Below are positions 38,435 to 48,369 of a stretch of DNA of 64,000 nucleotides, one piece after another (within the stretch, counting starts at the first letter, position 1; every line of letters starts with the position of its first letter). The notes beneath the pieces were generated by a model. That model saw only the letters and a program-made list of their open reading frames with translations, was not told where the DNA came from and made no database searches. Origin of the DNA: Klebsiella pneumoniae (lineage in GTDB: Bacteria > Pseudomonadota > Gammaproteobacteria > Pseudomonadales > UBA5518); contig CAMAXE010000004.1 of assembly GCA_945862145.1 (NCBI GenBank), positions 62,001-126,000 on the forward strand. Reading direction: 5' to 3'. A program made the position numbers and the translations under genes.

Positions 38435-39271
38435 ATGTCGAGCCTGGTCGATGAGATCCGCGCTCAACTGATCGAAGCCATCAAGAACAATCGCATCGTG
38501 CTGCCGACGCTCCCCGAGGTGGCGCTGCGCATACGCGATGCCGCCGAGGATCCACGCTCGGACATCGCCTCCTTCGCCCGTGAACTCGGCTTCGATGCGG
38601 CGCTGTCGGCGCGCGTGATCCGGGTGGCGAACAGTCCGTTGATGCGCGGCAGTTCGCCCGTCACGGACGTCAAGGGCGCCGCGGCCCGGCTCGGCATCCA
38701 GTATTCCTGCAACCTGGCGGTCGGCCTTGCCATGGAACAGATGTTCCAGGCCACCTCGGATGCCGTCGACGAGCGCATGCGCCAGATCTGGACCCACAGC
38801 ACCGAGGTAGCCGGCATCAGCGCCGTGCTGGCACGAACCTACACCCGCCTGAAGCCCGACCAGGCGATGCTCGCCGGCCTGGTGCACCGCATCGGCGCGC
38901 TGCCGATCCTCCGTTTCGCTGAAGAAGACCCTAAGCTGCTGAAAGATCTTGACGTCCTCGATAACCTCATCGAGGCGCTGCACGGCGAGATCGGCAAACT
39001 CATCCTCGACACCTGGGCCTTCACCCCGGAGATCGCGACAGTCCCGTTGTCCTACCTCGATTTCGCGCGCAAGCCGACTGCCGTGGACATCACCGATATC
39101 GTGATGGTGGCCAACCTGCAGAGCTATATGGGCTCCTCGCATCCGCTGGCCGCGCTCGACTGGACAACCGTAAGCGCCTTCAGTCGCATCGGCCTCGATC
39201 CCAACGTGAGCTCGATGGAGGCCGAGGATCTGAGCGAGGCCATGGCCGCGAGCATCGCCGCGCTTCAGTAG
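38435..39271 (+). CDS. HDOD-domain signalling protein
   Basis: The ATG at 38435 is chosen because AAAGGAG ends 6 nt upstream; an ATG two codons earlier is too close. It has 278 residues, nearly all one HDOD domain, with [13 protein letters not shown] at the N-terminus and helices such as [24 protein letters not shown] proteins are catalytically inactive HD-like hubs in signalling or motility. No second domain is fused. The 3' end overlaps ung by 7 nt, convergently. Confidence 0.88.
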   Translation: MSSLVDEIRAQLIEAIKNNRIVLPTLPEVALRIRDAAEDPRSDIASFARELGFDAALSARVIRVANSPLMRGSSPVTDVKGAAARLGIQYSCNLAVGLAMEQMFQATSDAVDERMRQIWTHSTEVAGISAVLARTYTRLKPDQAMLAGLVHRIGALPILRFAEEDPKLLKDLDVLDNLIEALHGEIGKLILDTWAFTPEIATVPLSYLDFARKPTAVDITDIVMVANLQSYMGSSHPLAALDWTTVSAFSRIGLDPNVSSMEAEDLSEAMAASIAALQ

Positions 39272-39975
39272 GCCTCTGAACCCCAGTCGACGGGGTCGAT
39301 GCCGTTATCTGCCAGGTAGCGGTTGGCGCTGGAGAAGTGCCCGTTGCCGATGAAGCCCCGGTACGCGGAAAGCGGCGAGGGATGCGGCGAAACAAGCACC
39401 AGATGCCGGCTCCTGTCGACGATTCGACCCTTGCGTTGGGCATAACTGCCCCACAGCATAAACACCAAATGCTCGCACCGGGCACTCAGCACGCCCACCA
39501 CGCGATCGGTGAACGTCTCCCAGCCCTTGCCTTGATGCGAGCCCGCATCGCTGCGCTCCACCGTAAGCACGCTATTAAGCAACAGCACGCCCTGCTCGGC
39601 CCAGCGATCAAGGCAACCGTGCGCCGGTCGCGGCAGACCGAGATCGCGCTCGAGTTCGGCAAGGATGTTGACCAGCGAAGGCGGCGGGGCAACGCCCCGC
39701 GGCACGGAAAAACACAAGCCATGCGCCTGTCCGGGTCCGTGATAGGGATCCTGCCCGAGGATCACCACTTTCACGGCAGGAAAGGGCGTGCTGCGGAAGG
39801 CCGCGAACCAGTTAGCCGCCTCGGGGTATATCTCCGCCCCGCGCCGCTTTTCGGCGATCAGGAAGGCCCGCAACTGCTGCATATAAGGCTGGTCGAACTC
39901 GGCCCCGAGCTCCGCGAGCCAGCCGGGTTCGAGGTCGATGCGCCGACCCGGATCAGCGCTCGTCGGGGACGCCAT
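39265..39975 (-). CDS. ung: uracil-DNA glycosylase
   Basis: The ATG at 39975 gives 236 residues. The catalytic motif [18 protein letters not shown] with its Asp, the [10 protein letters not shown] strand and the [11 protein letters not shown] leucine-loop motif identify family 1 UDG. It removes uracil from DNA. The start overlaps the end of the sulfotransferase gene by 23 nt on the same strand. Confidence 0.95.
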   Translation of the reverse strand: MASPTSADPGRRIDLEPGWLAELGAEFDQPYMQQLRAFLIAEKRRGAEIYPEAANWFAAFRSTPFPAVKVVILGQDPYHGPGQAHGLCFSVPRGVAPPPSLVNILAELERDLGLPRPAHGCLDRWAEQGVLLLNSVLTVERSDAGSHQGKGWETFTDRVVGVLSARCEHLVFMLWGSYAQRKGRIVDRSRHLVLVSPHPSPLSAYRGFIGNGHFSSANRYLADNGIDPVDWGSEAY

Positions 39976-41224
39976 GACGCCGCTGGTATGCGCTGAACAG
40001 TTCGCGCTCTCGCGCCTGGAACTCGGCATCGCCCGCCTCGTACCGGTGGGCCCCGAACTTCCCCTTGGGCTTGCCGGCGATATAGGCGCGCATGCGCGCC
40101 TCGGCCACCGCCCCGAGGGGCATCGAGAGCCGGTCGTAGAGATCGCGGACGGCGACGAGCGGATCGTCCATCAGCTCCTGGTAGCGCGAATCAACGACAC
40201 GATCGGCCGGCACGGTGCCGAGGTCACGCTGACGCATGACGTTCTCGAGGCGCGACGCCGTGGCCGCCCCCATGATCAGATCCTCGAAGGCTGAGGAGTC
40301 GAAAGCCTTGTCGCTGCGCATCCAGTAGAGGCAACCGAGCAGGTTGGTGGCCGAGGCCATGCACTTCAGCGGGTCGCGGTGCGTCTGCACCACGCGGGCA
40401 TCCGGATAGGTGGCGAATAGCGTGGGCAGGTGGCCCAAGTGATTCGGTGCCTTGAGCAGCCAGCGTGTCGCGTCACCGGCGCGCCATTGCAGCAGCTTCA
40501 GGACACGGCGGTGATACCGGTAGGCGAGACTCCACTCATGGGTGAAGAGCCAGGCGTCGTAGGAAGGCGTCTGCTGCAGCGCAGGAAAGTGCTCGCTCAG
40601 AAAGGTATTGGCCATGATCATGCCGCACTCCGAGGGAATGCGTCCGCCCATCTCGTGCATCGCGGCATAGGCCGGCACCACGCGGGCCCACTGCGTTACC
40701 AGATGATCGGCACGTTGAATGCGCGCCTCGATGTCATCGGTGCTGGCGAGCGCTGGCGGCGGGCAGGAGAACAGGAGCATCCAGGTCTCGGGAATCGTGA
40801 AGCCCTGGTCCTGCGCCAGCAGCTCGAAAAGAATGGAGGTGCCGGAGCGCGGCAGTCCGGCAATGAACAGCGGCTCGCGGATTTCCTCCTCGTCGATCTC
40901 GGGATGGCGCCGGTACCAGTCCTCGATATGCAGTCGGTTCTGCAGGAACACCAGCAGTTCGCTGCGGCACATGATGCGGCCGGTGAGGTTGAGCTCTGCC
41001 TCAGACTCGAGCGCCTCGACCAGCACCCGGAACGGCGCCTCCCACTCGGGATCGCCAAAGTCCTCGAGCCCCGTGGCGCGGCAGGCGGCGTTGATCAGGC
41101 TCGCGGCATCGAGCGGCACGACGGCGCTGATATCCATGCCACGCCCTTCCGCATTCAGCCGCTCCGCCCAGTCTGCGCGTGGCGGTGGCGTCCAGCGATC
41201 CCGGCGATCGTCGCTTGCGCTCAT
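39953..41224 (-). CDS. PAPS-dependent sulfotransferase family protein
   Basis: The ATG at 41224 gives 423 residues. The 5'-phosphosulfate loop is [19 protein letters not shown] near residue 120, and the 3'-phosphate site is [18 protein letters not shown]. This is the large soluble sulfotransferase type frequent in mycobacteria and in marine catabolic bacteria, often near P450 and F420-dependent genes. The acceptor is unknown. It lies 16 nt after the SnoaL-like gene, at the end of the F420-type operon. Confidence 0.82.
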   Translation of the reverse strand: MSASDDRRDRWTPPPRADWAERLNAEGRGMDISAVVPLDAASLINAACRATGLEDFGDPEWEAPFRVLVEALESEAELNLTGRIMCRSELLVFLQNRLHIEDWYRRHPEIDEEEIREPLFIAGLPRSGTSILFELLAQDQGFTIPETWMLLFSCPPPALASTDDIEARIQRADHLVTQWARVVPAYAAMHEMGGRIPSECGMIMANTFLSEHFPALQQTPSYDAWLFTHEWSLAYRYHRRVLKLLQWRAGDATRWLLKAPNHLGHLPTLFATYPDARVVQTHRDPLKCMASATNLLGCLYWMRSDKAFDSSAFEDLIMGAATASRLENVMRQRDLGTVPADRVVDSRYQELMDDPLVAVRDLYDRLSMPLGAVAEARMRAYIAGKPKGKFGAHRYEAGDAEFQARERELFSAYQRRHGVPDER

Positions 41225-41240
41225 AAGAACGGAGCGCGCC

Positions 41241-41684
41241 TCAGGACTCGTAGGCTTGGTCGATATTCGGGGCAAAGAGCTCCATGCCCGCGGGCACGCT
41301 GGCGCAGCTCTCGTCCCAGAAGGCGCGGGCGCGCTGGATCAGACCGGCGTCGTTCAGCTCGAAGTAATCGACCACGGCAAGATCGAGGCCTTTGTTCTCC
41401 GCCGGGACGCGCACTTGCATGGTAAAGCGCAGTATCCCTTCATGGCCGTTGGCAATGATCTGGTCGATGCGCGGCAGGATGGTGCGGCCCTGATCGGCGC
41501 CCATATGCGCGAAATCCCAGAACTTCGACACCCCCGCGTGACCGATGAAGGGCGGCGTGCCCACCGGATCCTCCCAGGTGGCATCGGGCGCGAATATGCC
41601 GAGTAACAGAGCCTTGTCGCCCGTGGCCCAGGCCTGCATGTAGGTGCGGATGGCGTGTCTTACCTGATCGGGGGTCGCGGCCAT
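41241..41684 (-). CDS. SnoaL/NTF2-like protein
   Basis: The ATG at 41684 follows GAGGAG; 147 residues. The cone-shaped NTF2 fold is suggested by RHAIRTYMQAWATGDKALLL, the FAPDATWEDPVGTPPFIGH strand and the following sheet. Such proteins act as isomerases, hydratases or steroid-binding proteins. The gene lies 34 nt after the luciferase-like gene and may handle the same pathway intermediate. Confidence 0.75.
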   Translation of the reverse strand: MAATPDQVRHAIRTYMQAWATGDKALLLGIFAPDATWEDPVGTPPFIGHAGVSKFWDFAHMGADQGRTILPRIDQIIANGHEGILRFTMQVRVPAENKGLDLAVVDYFELNDAGLIQRARAFWDESCASVPAGMELFAPNIDQAYES

Positions 41685-41718
41685 GGGGTGTTCTCCTCGG
41701 CGTATCGTGGCTGGAAAC

Positions 41719-42615
41719 TCAGCGGTGGATGACCTGCTCGGCGAAGCGCTGCATCGCGGCACGCTTGCTCTCGCGCAGGGCGGGATTGGCACCCGGATCA
41801 AACCAGGGCGCCGTGATGAAAGGATTGGGCATCCACGGGCTCATGATCATCAAACCCGTGACACCCGCGTCCTCTAGTTCGGCGATGGTCGCTGGCTCGT
41901 GTGGCTCAGTAAGCGCGATGTTCACGGCAAGCCCCTCAGCGCCCAAGCCCGCAGCAAGGCGCTCCCGCCGCAGCGTCTCGACCATCGGCACGGCGGCGGC
42001 GCGATCGAGCGGCAACCCAAGCCAACCGTCATTGCGGGCGGCGCGACGCAACGCGGGCGCGGCGGCCCCGCCGCACCACACCGGCACCGTAGCGGGCGGT
42101 GGCGGGCACATGATGCCCTCGTCGAAGCCAAAGAACTCGCCGCGATGCGAGACCGGCTGCCCACTCCAGAGCCGGCGCATGACGACCAGCAGCTCATCGA
42201 GTCGACGGCCACGGCTGGCGAAGTCGACGCCCATCAACTCGTACTCCTCGCGCAGCCAACCTGCCGCCACGCCGAGCACGATACGCCCATTGGAGAGCAC
42301 GCTCGCTGTCGACACGGCTTTGGCGAGAGTGATCGGATCGCGCATCGCAGCGATGCAGATATTGGACGCGAGCCGCAGACGGGAGGTGACCGCACCCATG
42401 GCGGCGAGAGTGACCCAGGGGTCGGGCCAGGGCGTGTCTGGCGGCCACCACATGGCGCCGTCCTCGGTGTAGGGGTAGCGGCTGTCAATCCGGGTGGGCA
42501 TCAGCAGATGGTCAGCCACCGTGATGCCATCGAAGCCGGCTTCCTCGGCCATGCGCGCGACATCGAGCAACTGGTCCTGCTCAGGTATCGTGGTGATGGA
42601 AAGCCAATATTCCAT
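41719..42615 (-). CDS. luciferase-like F420-dependent oxidoreductase
   Basis: The protein has 298 residues of the LLM TIM barrel. MEYWLSITTIPEQDQLLDVARMAEEAGF, cut here to the family opening only, is followed by GITVADHLLMP, SNICIAAMRDP and the phosphate-binding RIVLGVAAGWLREEYELMGV pattern of F420-type members. The direct neighbour is the F420 biosynthesis operon, which supports F420 rather than FMN as cofactor. The substrate is unknown. Confidence 0.82.
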   Translation of the reverse strand: MEYWLSITTIPEQDQLLDVARMAEEAGFDGITVADHLLMPTRIDSRYPYTEDGAMWWPPDTPWPDPWVTLAAMGAVTSRLRLASNICIAAMRDPITLAKAVSTASVLSNGRIVLGVAAGWLREEYELMGVDFASRGRRLDELLVVMRRLWSGQPVSHRGEFFGFDEGIMCPPPPATVPVWCGGAAAPALRRAARNDGWLGLPLDRAAAVPMVETLRRERLAAGLGAEGLAVNIALTEPHEPATIAELEDAGVTGLMIMSPWMPNPFITAPWFDPGANPALRESKRAAMQRFAEQVIHR

Positions 42616-42644
42616 GAACGATCTTCCAGGTCTTTCCGCGACGC

Positions 42645-45140
42645 TCAGCCGCCGCAGCTGGCCATCGAATCACGGGCGATTATCCCCGCCCGGCGCTCGC
42701 CGGCCGGTGCCTTGCGTACCGGCGCATTGACGATATCCACAAGCGGTGCTGCCGCCAGCGAGACGGCACGGCGATCAGGATCGGCACTCCCATAAAGCGT
42801 GCTGCGCTGCCAGGGCCGACGTCCCACCGCGCTGATCAGTTGCTCGAGCGCCGCTGGCGGAAATTCCTGCCCGTGCTCCGCGCCCGCCGCCCGGGTGATC
42901 GACTCGTTCATCAGCGTGCCACCGGCATCGTTGGCGCCAGCGTTCAGGCAGGCCCGCAAGCCCTCCGGACCGAGCTTCACCCAGGAGGCCTGCACGCTGG
43001 GGATTTCCGGATACAGCACGAGTCGCGCTACGGCGTGCATCAGCACGGATTCGCGAAAGGTGGGGCCGCGGCGCGCGCGGCCACGGCGGAAGAGCGGTGC
43101 TTCCTCGGCCACGAAAGGCAGCGGCACGAACTCGGTGAAGCCGTGATGCTCGCGCGCCAGCGCCTTGACCCGCAGCAGGTGTCGCGCAAGATGCTCGGGC
43201 TTCTCGACATGCCCGAACATCACGGTGGCCGTAGTCTTGATGCCGAGCGCGTGCGCGGTGCGCATGACCTCGAGCCACTGCTCGGTGTTTATCTTGTCTG
43301 GGGCTATCACGGCGCGGACCTCGTCATCGAGGATTTCTGCCGCCGTCCCCGGCAGCGTCGCCAGACCCGCCTCGCGCAGCCGTGAGAGGAAGTCCGCGAG
43401 TGACAGGCCGAGTGTTTTTGCACCCTGCCAGATCTCAAGCGGCGAGAAGGCGTGAATGTGGATCCCCGGCACGGCCGCTTTGACGACCGCGCAGACATCG
43501 AGGTACTTCTGGCCGGTGTACGCGGGATGGATTCCGCCCTGCAGGCAGACCTCGGTAGCACCGCGCTCCCAGGCCTCGGCTACGCGGCGGCCCAGTTCGG
43601 CATCGTCGATGTCGTAGGGCGTGCCGCGTAGATCGTCGTGGCCCTTGCCCTTGGAGAACGCGCAGAAGTTGCAGTGGAAATAGCACACGTTGGTGTAGTT
43701 GATGTTGCGGTTGACCACGTAGCTCACGCGATCGCTGTGCAGTCGCTCGCGCAGCGCATCGGCGGCCGCACAAACCGCCGCGAAGTCCGCGCCGCGCGCG
43801 CGGAGCAGCCAGGCGATTCCGGCCTCGTCGGGCTCCGCGCCCTCGGCAGCCCGGGAGAGCAGCGCAGCCGTACGCGCCGAAACGCTGCCGGCGTGCTTGG
43901 CACGCCCCTCGAGCAGAGCTGTTTCAAACTCGGGCAGCCGGGTCGAGGAGCCTGTAACCCAATCATCCGTGCGCGGAAAACCGTCACCATCGACGGACGC
44001 AAGGAGTGTCGGCAACAGCGCCACATCAGACCAGAGCGCGGCGTCACGCACCCAGGCCGGATAGATCGTGAGGCGCTCCTGCAGGAACTTGCCCGTGGAC
44101 GCGGTCTCGGCGGCGAGTTGGTCGAGCTGCGGCCAGGGTGCCTCGGGATTCACGAAATCGGGCGTGAGCGGCGAGACGCCACCCCAGTCGTTGATGCCCG
44201 CCTCGAGCAGCCGCGGCAGCACGCCGGGGCTCAGGTTGGGCGGCGCCTGGATGCTGATCGAGGCGCCCAGCACCAGCCGCGCCACCGCGATGGTCCAGAG
44301 CAGGTCTTCGAGGTCGGGCTCCGGTGAGCCGGCCATGCGAGTGCCCGGCTTGGCGCGAAAATTCTGGATGATCACTTCCTGCAGATGCCCGTGCTCGCGC
44401 CCCAGGGCACGCAAGGCCAGCAGGGCCTCAATGCGCTCGGCCCGCGTCTCGCCGATACCGATCAGGATGCCCGAGGTGAAAGGCACGCGCGCCTCGCCCG
44501 CAAGTCGCAGGGTCTCGAGGCGCACGGCAGGCAGCTTGTCGGGTGAGCCGTGATGGGGCATGCCCTTGCCGCAGAGCCGCTCGGAGACGGACTCCAGCAT
44601 GATGCCCATGGACGGTGCCACGCGCCGCAGCATCGCGATCTCGGTGGCGTTCATGTTGCCGGCGTTTATGTGGGGGAACAGACCGGTCTGCTCGAACACG
44701 GCACCGGCCACATGGGCGAGGTACTCGAGCGTGCTGGCGAAACCCAGCGCCTCGAGCGCCTCGCGTGCAGCGGGGTAACGCAGTTCGGGTTTTTCACCCA
44801 GCGTGAACAGCGCCTCCTTGCAACCAAGCCGGGCGCCGGCGCGTGCCACCTCGAGCACCTGCTCGAGACTCATGAACGGCTGCTCGATGCGTTTTGGCGT
44901 GCGGGCGAAGGTGCAGTAGTGACACACGTCACGGCACAAGTGCGTGAGCGGAATGAACACTTTTCGCGAATACGTGATGACGTTGCCGAATCCGCTGTCG
45001 CGCAGCGTAGCCGCAACCTGCATGAGCGCGCCCGTGTCCTCGGCGCCGGCCAGCGCGAGCGCCTGGTCGTCGGAGAGTCCTCTCGGGGAAGCGGCTGCCT
45101 CGAGTATTGCGTCAAGCGGATCGGTCACGAGCACCTGCAC
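42645..45140 (-). CDS. fbiC: FbiC: fused CofG/CofH FO synthase
   Basis: I place the start at the GTG at 45140, which has AGGAG 9 nt upstream and lies 31 nt past the cofC stop; in-frame ATGs at 45230 and 45257 would overlap cofC by 59-86 nt. This gives 831 residues. Two radical-SAM domains are present: CofG with CRDVCHYC (Cys69, 73, 76) and CofH with CYFHCNFC (Cys486, 490, 493). Together they make the deazaflavin FO from tyrosine and the ribityl-diaminouracil. The single fused chain is the actinobacterial arrangement; archaea use two genes. Confidence 0.93.
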   Translation of the reverse strand: MQVLVTDPLDAILEAAASPRGLSDDQALALAGAEDTGALMQVAATLRDSGFGNVITYSRKVFIPLTHLCRDVCHYCTFARTPKRIEQPFMSLEQVLEVARAGARLGCKEALFTLGEKPELRYPAAREALEALGFASTLEYLAHVAGAVFEQTGLFPHINAGNMNATEIAMLRRVAPSMGIMLESVSERLCGKGMPHHGSPDKLPAVRLETLRLAGEARVPFTSGILIGIGETRAERIEALLALRALGREHGHLQEVIIQNFRAKPGTRMAGSPEPDLEDLLWTIAVARLVLGASISIQAPPNLSPGVLPRLLEAGINDWGGVSPLTPDFVNPEAPWPQLDQLAAETASTGKFLQERLTIYPAWVRDAALWSDVALLPTLLASVDGDGFPRTDDWVTGSSTRLPEFETALLEGRAKHAGSVSARTAALLSRAAEGAEPDEAGIAWLLRARGADFAAVCAAADALRERLHSDRVSYVVNRNINYTNVCYFHCNFCAFSKGKGHDDLRGTPYDIDDAELGRRVAEAWERGATEVCLQGGIHPAYTGQKYLDVCAVVKAAVPGIHIHAFSPLEIWQGAKTLGLSLADFLSRLREAGLATLPGTAAEILDDEVRAVIAPDKINTEQWLEVMRTAHALGIKTTATVMFGHVEKPEHLARHLLRVKALAREHHGFTEFVPLPFVAEEAPLFRRGRARRGPTFRESVLMHAVARLVLYPEIPSVQASWVKLGPEGLRACLNAGANDAGGTLMNESITRAAGAEHGQEFPPAALEQLISAVGRRPWQRSTLYGSADPDRRAVSLAAAPLVDIVNAPVRKAPAGERRAGIIARDSMASCGG

Positions 45141-45171
45141 TGCCTCTCTCCTGGCCAAGGCCGCCGCCGAT

Positions 45172-45864
45172 TCATCCCGCTTGCCGACGGTAGCTGTGAA
45201 TCCAAGCCTGGCTGCGCTCGCCGAGAGCATTGTCTTGAGTTTCACCGGGGTGCACAAGCAGCGCGAGATCGGCCGGGACGTCGATATCGAACGCGAGCGC
45301 AGGCTCCGTCAATTCACGGCAAGGCAGCCCCGCCTCGGCGCAAGCCTGCACGTGGCGGGCGCGGCTTCCAGGCCCGAAGAGCAGGGAAATAGCAAGCGGC
45401 GGCGAGAGCAGGAGGCAGTTGGTGCCGGTGCCCTCCCGATCGCTCACCAGCGTCGCACGGGGGATGGGCTGGTCAACCGCATGGGCTTCGAGCAAGCCTC
45501 GCAGCGCCAGCGCGCTCGCACGGGGCAGATCCGCATGGATCATCAGCACGGCCTCGGCGCCGGACTCGGCTGCGCGGCTCGCGGCCTCCGCAAGCGCGGC
45601 GTTAAGCGGATCGCAAGCCGCGGGCGACGGCCGGAACAGGGCCACGCCAAGCCGTAGGGCCAAGGTCGCGACCTCGGGATCCTCGGAAACCAGCACGATC
45701 TGCGTGGAAGGCAACGGCAACTCGAGCAGCGCTCGGACCAGATCCTCGGCCATCGCCTCGACCAGCGCGCGGCGCGCGGCGGCAGGCAGCACGCCGGCGA
45801 GCCGCTCCTTGCCGCCAGCAAGCTGCCTGAGCGGCACCAACGCCCAGGTGCCGCTACCGCTCAT
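45172..45864 (-). CDS. cofC: phospholactate/phosphoenolpyruvate guanylyltransferase CofC
   Basis: The protein has 230 residues. The nucleotide-binding N-terminus is WALVPLRQLAGGKERLAGVL, and the metal site lies in VLMIHADLPR. The TLVSDREGTGTNCLLL loop is typical of CofC. It activates a three-carbon phosphate (2-phospholactate, PEP or 3-phosphoglycerate, not decidable here) with GTP for CofD. The start overlaps the cofD stop by 4 nt. Confidence 0.9.
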   Translation of the reverse strand: MSGSGTWALVPLRQLAGGKERLAGVLPAAARRALVEAMAEDLVRALLELPLPSTQIVLVSEDPEVATLALRLGVALFRPSPAACDPLNAALAEAASRAAESGAEAVLMIHADLPRASALALRGLLEAHAVDQPIPRATLVSDREGTGTNCLLLSPPLAISLLFGPGSRARHVQACAEAGLPCRELTEPALAFDIDVPADLALLVHPGETQDNALGERSQAWIHSYRRQAG

Positions 45865-46805
45865 GCCGCAAGCCCTGCGAGAAACTCCAGCACCTCGGCG
45901 GCGAGGCGCTGCTTAGAGGCAACATCGGTCATCACCGTGTCGGTGACCAACACCGCCATGCCCAGTGCGCGCACCGCCTCTGCTTGCCCGGCATCAACCC
46001 GATCCAGCACGAAGCCGCGCAGCAGGCCACGGTAATGACGGGCAACCTCGAAGGCCGAGGGAACAAGACCCAGTTGCTCCATCAGGGCTGCTGCCGGCCC
46101 CTTGATCGCTCGCCCACCCACGATCGGCGAGATCGCCACCGTGGAGGCAGCGGCCAGCCGCGACCGCAGATCGCCCAGGGCGAGTATCGGGTCGACGCTC
46201 AGCCAGGGATTGGAGGGGCAGATCACCACGGCGGCGCCGCTGTCCAGCCACTCGAGCAGTGCAGGGTTGGGGCGGGCACTGGCAGCGCCCTCGTAGCGCA
46301 ATGCATGCACGCGGGGCGCACAGCGCTCACGCACGAAATAGGCCTGGAAAGCGAGCTCGCCCCGATCGGTCGTGAGCAGTGTGCGCACCGGGTCGTCGCT
46401 CATCGGCAAGAGCGCATGGCGCACACCGAGCGCGGCGCAGAGCCGCGCCGTGACCTTCGAGAGCGTGTCGCCTGCTCGCAGCATGAGGCTGCGCTGAAGG
46501 TGGGTGGCCAGATCCCGGTCACCGAGACGGAACCAGTCCGGCCCACCCAGCGCGGCCATCGCCTCCATACACTGCCAGGACTCCCCCGCGAGGCCCCAGC
46601 CACGCTCGGGATCCGCGAGACTTGCGAGCGTATACATCACGGTGTCGAGATCGGGACAGATGCTGAGCCCCAAGTGCTCAAAGTCATCGGCGGTGTTGGC
46701 GAGGATCGCGAGCTCGTCCGGGCCAAGACATGCCGTGAGTCCCAGCGCCAGTTTGGCGCCGCCCACCCCGCCGGACAGGGCGATGACCCGCGCTGGCCTG
46801 CTCAC
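45861..46805 (-). CDS. cofD: 2-phospho-L-lactate transferase CofD/FbiA
   Basis: The protein has 314 residues. It opens with VIALSGGVGGAKLALGL, the glycine-rich loop of CofD, followed by ILANTADDFEHLGLSICPDLDT and CPSNPWLSVDPIL. It transfers the activated phospho-acid onto FO to give F420-0 or dehydro-F420-0. Both junctions are 4-nt overlaps with cofE and cofC. Confidence 0.94.
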   Translation of the reverse strand: MSRPARVIALSGGVGGAKLALGLTACLGPDELAILANTADDFEHLGLSICPDLDTVMYTLASLADPERGWGLAGESWQCMEAMAALGGPDWFRLGDRDLATHLQRSLMLRAGDTLSKVTARLCAALGVRHALLPMSDDPVRTLLTTDRGELAFQAYFVRERCAPRVHALRYEGAASARPNPALLEWLDSGAAVVICPSNPWLSVDPILALGDLRSRLAAASTVAISPIVGGRAIKGPAAALMEQLGLVPSAFEVARHYRGLLRGFVLDRVDAGQAEAVRALGMAVLVTDTVMTDVASKQRLAAEVLEFLAGLAA

Positions 46806-47563
46806 CGACGGAACAGATCCTTGGCCGGGTCACGGATGAGTGCGCGCATGCCCTCCTCCGATGGCTCCAACCGGGCCCCGCGCACCAGCACGGCGGGAAT
46901 ACCCTCATCGGCCTGACCCATCAGGAACGAGGCGGCAGCGGCAAGCTCGTCTGCAACGGCTACCTCGGTCATTTCCAGCAGGCGCCCGAAAAGATCCGGC
47001 TGACCGATACGGTTCACCACCGGGCGGAACCCGGCGCAACCGATCGCAAAGCCGGTGATGCCATTGCGCCACGCCCGACCCGCGCTGTCGTTGATGACCA
47101 CGCAGACGTCACGGCCGGTGGCATTCCGCACACCACTGCGCAAGGCGCGCGCACTGGCGTCGGGGTCTTCGGGCAGCAGCAGCACACGGTTCGAGTCCGC
47201 CACATTGGAGCGATCCACCCCGGCGTTGGCGTGCACATAACCCAGCCGGTGCTCGACGATCAACGCCCCGGGACGCTGCCGCAGCACCGCCACCGATTCG
47301 CGGAGGATCACCTCGATCAGCCGCGGGTCCTTGTCGGCCAGCGGCGCCAGCCTCTCGGCCTCGGCCGAGGCCGTCACATCGCGCAGGTCGACGTAACGGT
47401 TCTCGGCTTTGGAGACGATCTTCTGTGCGACGACCAACAGATCGCCGTCGATGAAGCCGCCGGCCGCCCGCTCTGCAGCCGCAAGAATCGGCGCGACGAT
47501 ATCGTCGCCCGGCTCGATCAGCGGGATGCCGTCGAGGGCGTAGAGCCGCAGCGACTCACTCAC
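46802..47563 (-). CDS. cofE: F420-0:gamma-glutamyl ligase CofE
   Basis: I use the GTG at 47563, overlapping the npdG stop by 8 nt; 253 residues, the usual CofE size. Motifs are LIEPGDDI, VVAQKIVSKAENRYVDL and CVVINDSAGRAWRNGITGFAIG. It adds glutamates to F420-0. There is no C-terminal nitroreductase-like domain as in FbiB, so if dehydro-F420-0 is made its reductase must be elsewhere. Confidence 0.92.
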   Translation of the reverse strand: MSESLRLYALDGIPLIEPGDDIVAPILAAAERAAGGFIDGDLLVVAQKIVSKAENRYVDLRDVTASAEAERLAPLADKDPRLIEVILRESVAVLRQRPGALIVEHRLGYVHANAGVDRSNVADSNRVLLLPEDPDASARALRSGVRNATGRDVCVVINDSAGRAWRNGITGFAIGCAGFRPVVNRIGQPDLFGRLLEMTEVAVADELAAAASFLMGQADEGIPAVLVRGARLEPSEEGMRALIRDPAKDLFRR

Positions 47564-48236
47564 CGTGACTGTCGGTCCCGGTGATGCGGATGCCGGCATG
47601 GCATTTGAAAGTGCGGTTGATATTGATGATCACGGAAGTGAGCGCCTCGGCGGCGGCGGCGTTGGCTATGGGGCCGGCATGGAAGCCGCGCATGCCGCAG
47701 TCCTCGATCAGCGCGATCACCTCGGCGCGCGCGTCCTTGTCGTTGCCGCATACGAGAACATCGCACTCGATGCCTTGGCCTTCCTGCAGGTGATGGGCGG
47801 CGACGTTCTGAAACGCGGAGACCACCTTCACGCCATCCCCGCAGATCTGCTGGGCGGCCTGCCCTGCAGAACCCTCTGCCGGCAGCTGCACCGTGCCCAC
47901 CTTGGGTGGCATGAGCGGTACCGTCACATCTACCAGGATCTTGCCCTCCAACGCGGACTTCACGTGCTCGAGCGTACTGCGCTGGTGCGCGAACGGCACC
48001 GTGAGGACGACCAGATCGGCCGCGCGCGCAGCCTCGAGGTTTTCCATGGCCAGCACGCCGCCGGCATCGGCGCCGCGCTCGGCCATGACCTTGCGCAGAT
48101 CCTCGAGCGCCTCAAGGGCCTTCTCCTCGGAGCGCGAACCGATGATCACGCGGTGACCGGCCTGGGTCCAGCGACGCGCGAGACCAGTGCCAAGCGCACC
48201 GGTGCCGCCGAGAATGGCGATGCTTTTGGAACTCAT
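47556..48236 (-). CDS. npdG: F420-dependent NADP reductase
   Basis: The protein has 226 residues. The NADP Rossmann motif is IAILGGTGALGTGLARRW with GSRSEEK after the second strand, and GNDKDARAEVIALIED is typical of NpdG/Fno. It exchanges hydride between F420H2 and NADPH and here probably supplies reduced F420. It is the first gene of the F420 operon and diverges from an SDR gene across 133 bp; in that gap AGTATACT (around 48282-48289) is the only promoter-like string I saw. Confidence 0.9.
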   Translation of the reverse strand: MSSKSIAILGGTGALGTGLARRWTQAGHRVIIGSRSEEKALEALEDLRKVMAERGADAGGVLAMENLEAARAADLVVLTVPFAHQRSTLEHVKSALEGKILVDVTVPLMPPKVGTVQLPAEGSAGQAAQQICGDGVKVVSAFQNVAAHHLQEGQGIECDVLVCGNDKDARAEVIALIEDCGMRGFHAGPIANAAAAEALTSVIININRTFKCHAGIRITGTDSHGE

Positions 48237-48369
48237 GAATCCTCCAGAATGGGTGGGGCTGACTGCCGCGCAAAGGGGCGCCAGTATACTTAGCCCGCGA
48301 CGCGTGGCGGTATCCTTACCCCGATCACGTGCAATCGGATCCCCCCGTTCCCCCAGGAGTCACCGGCCA

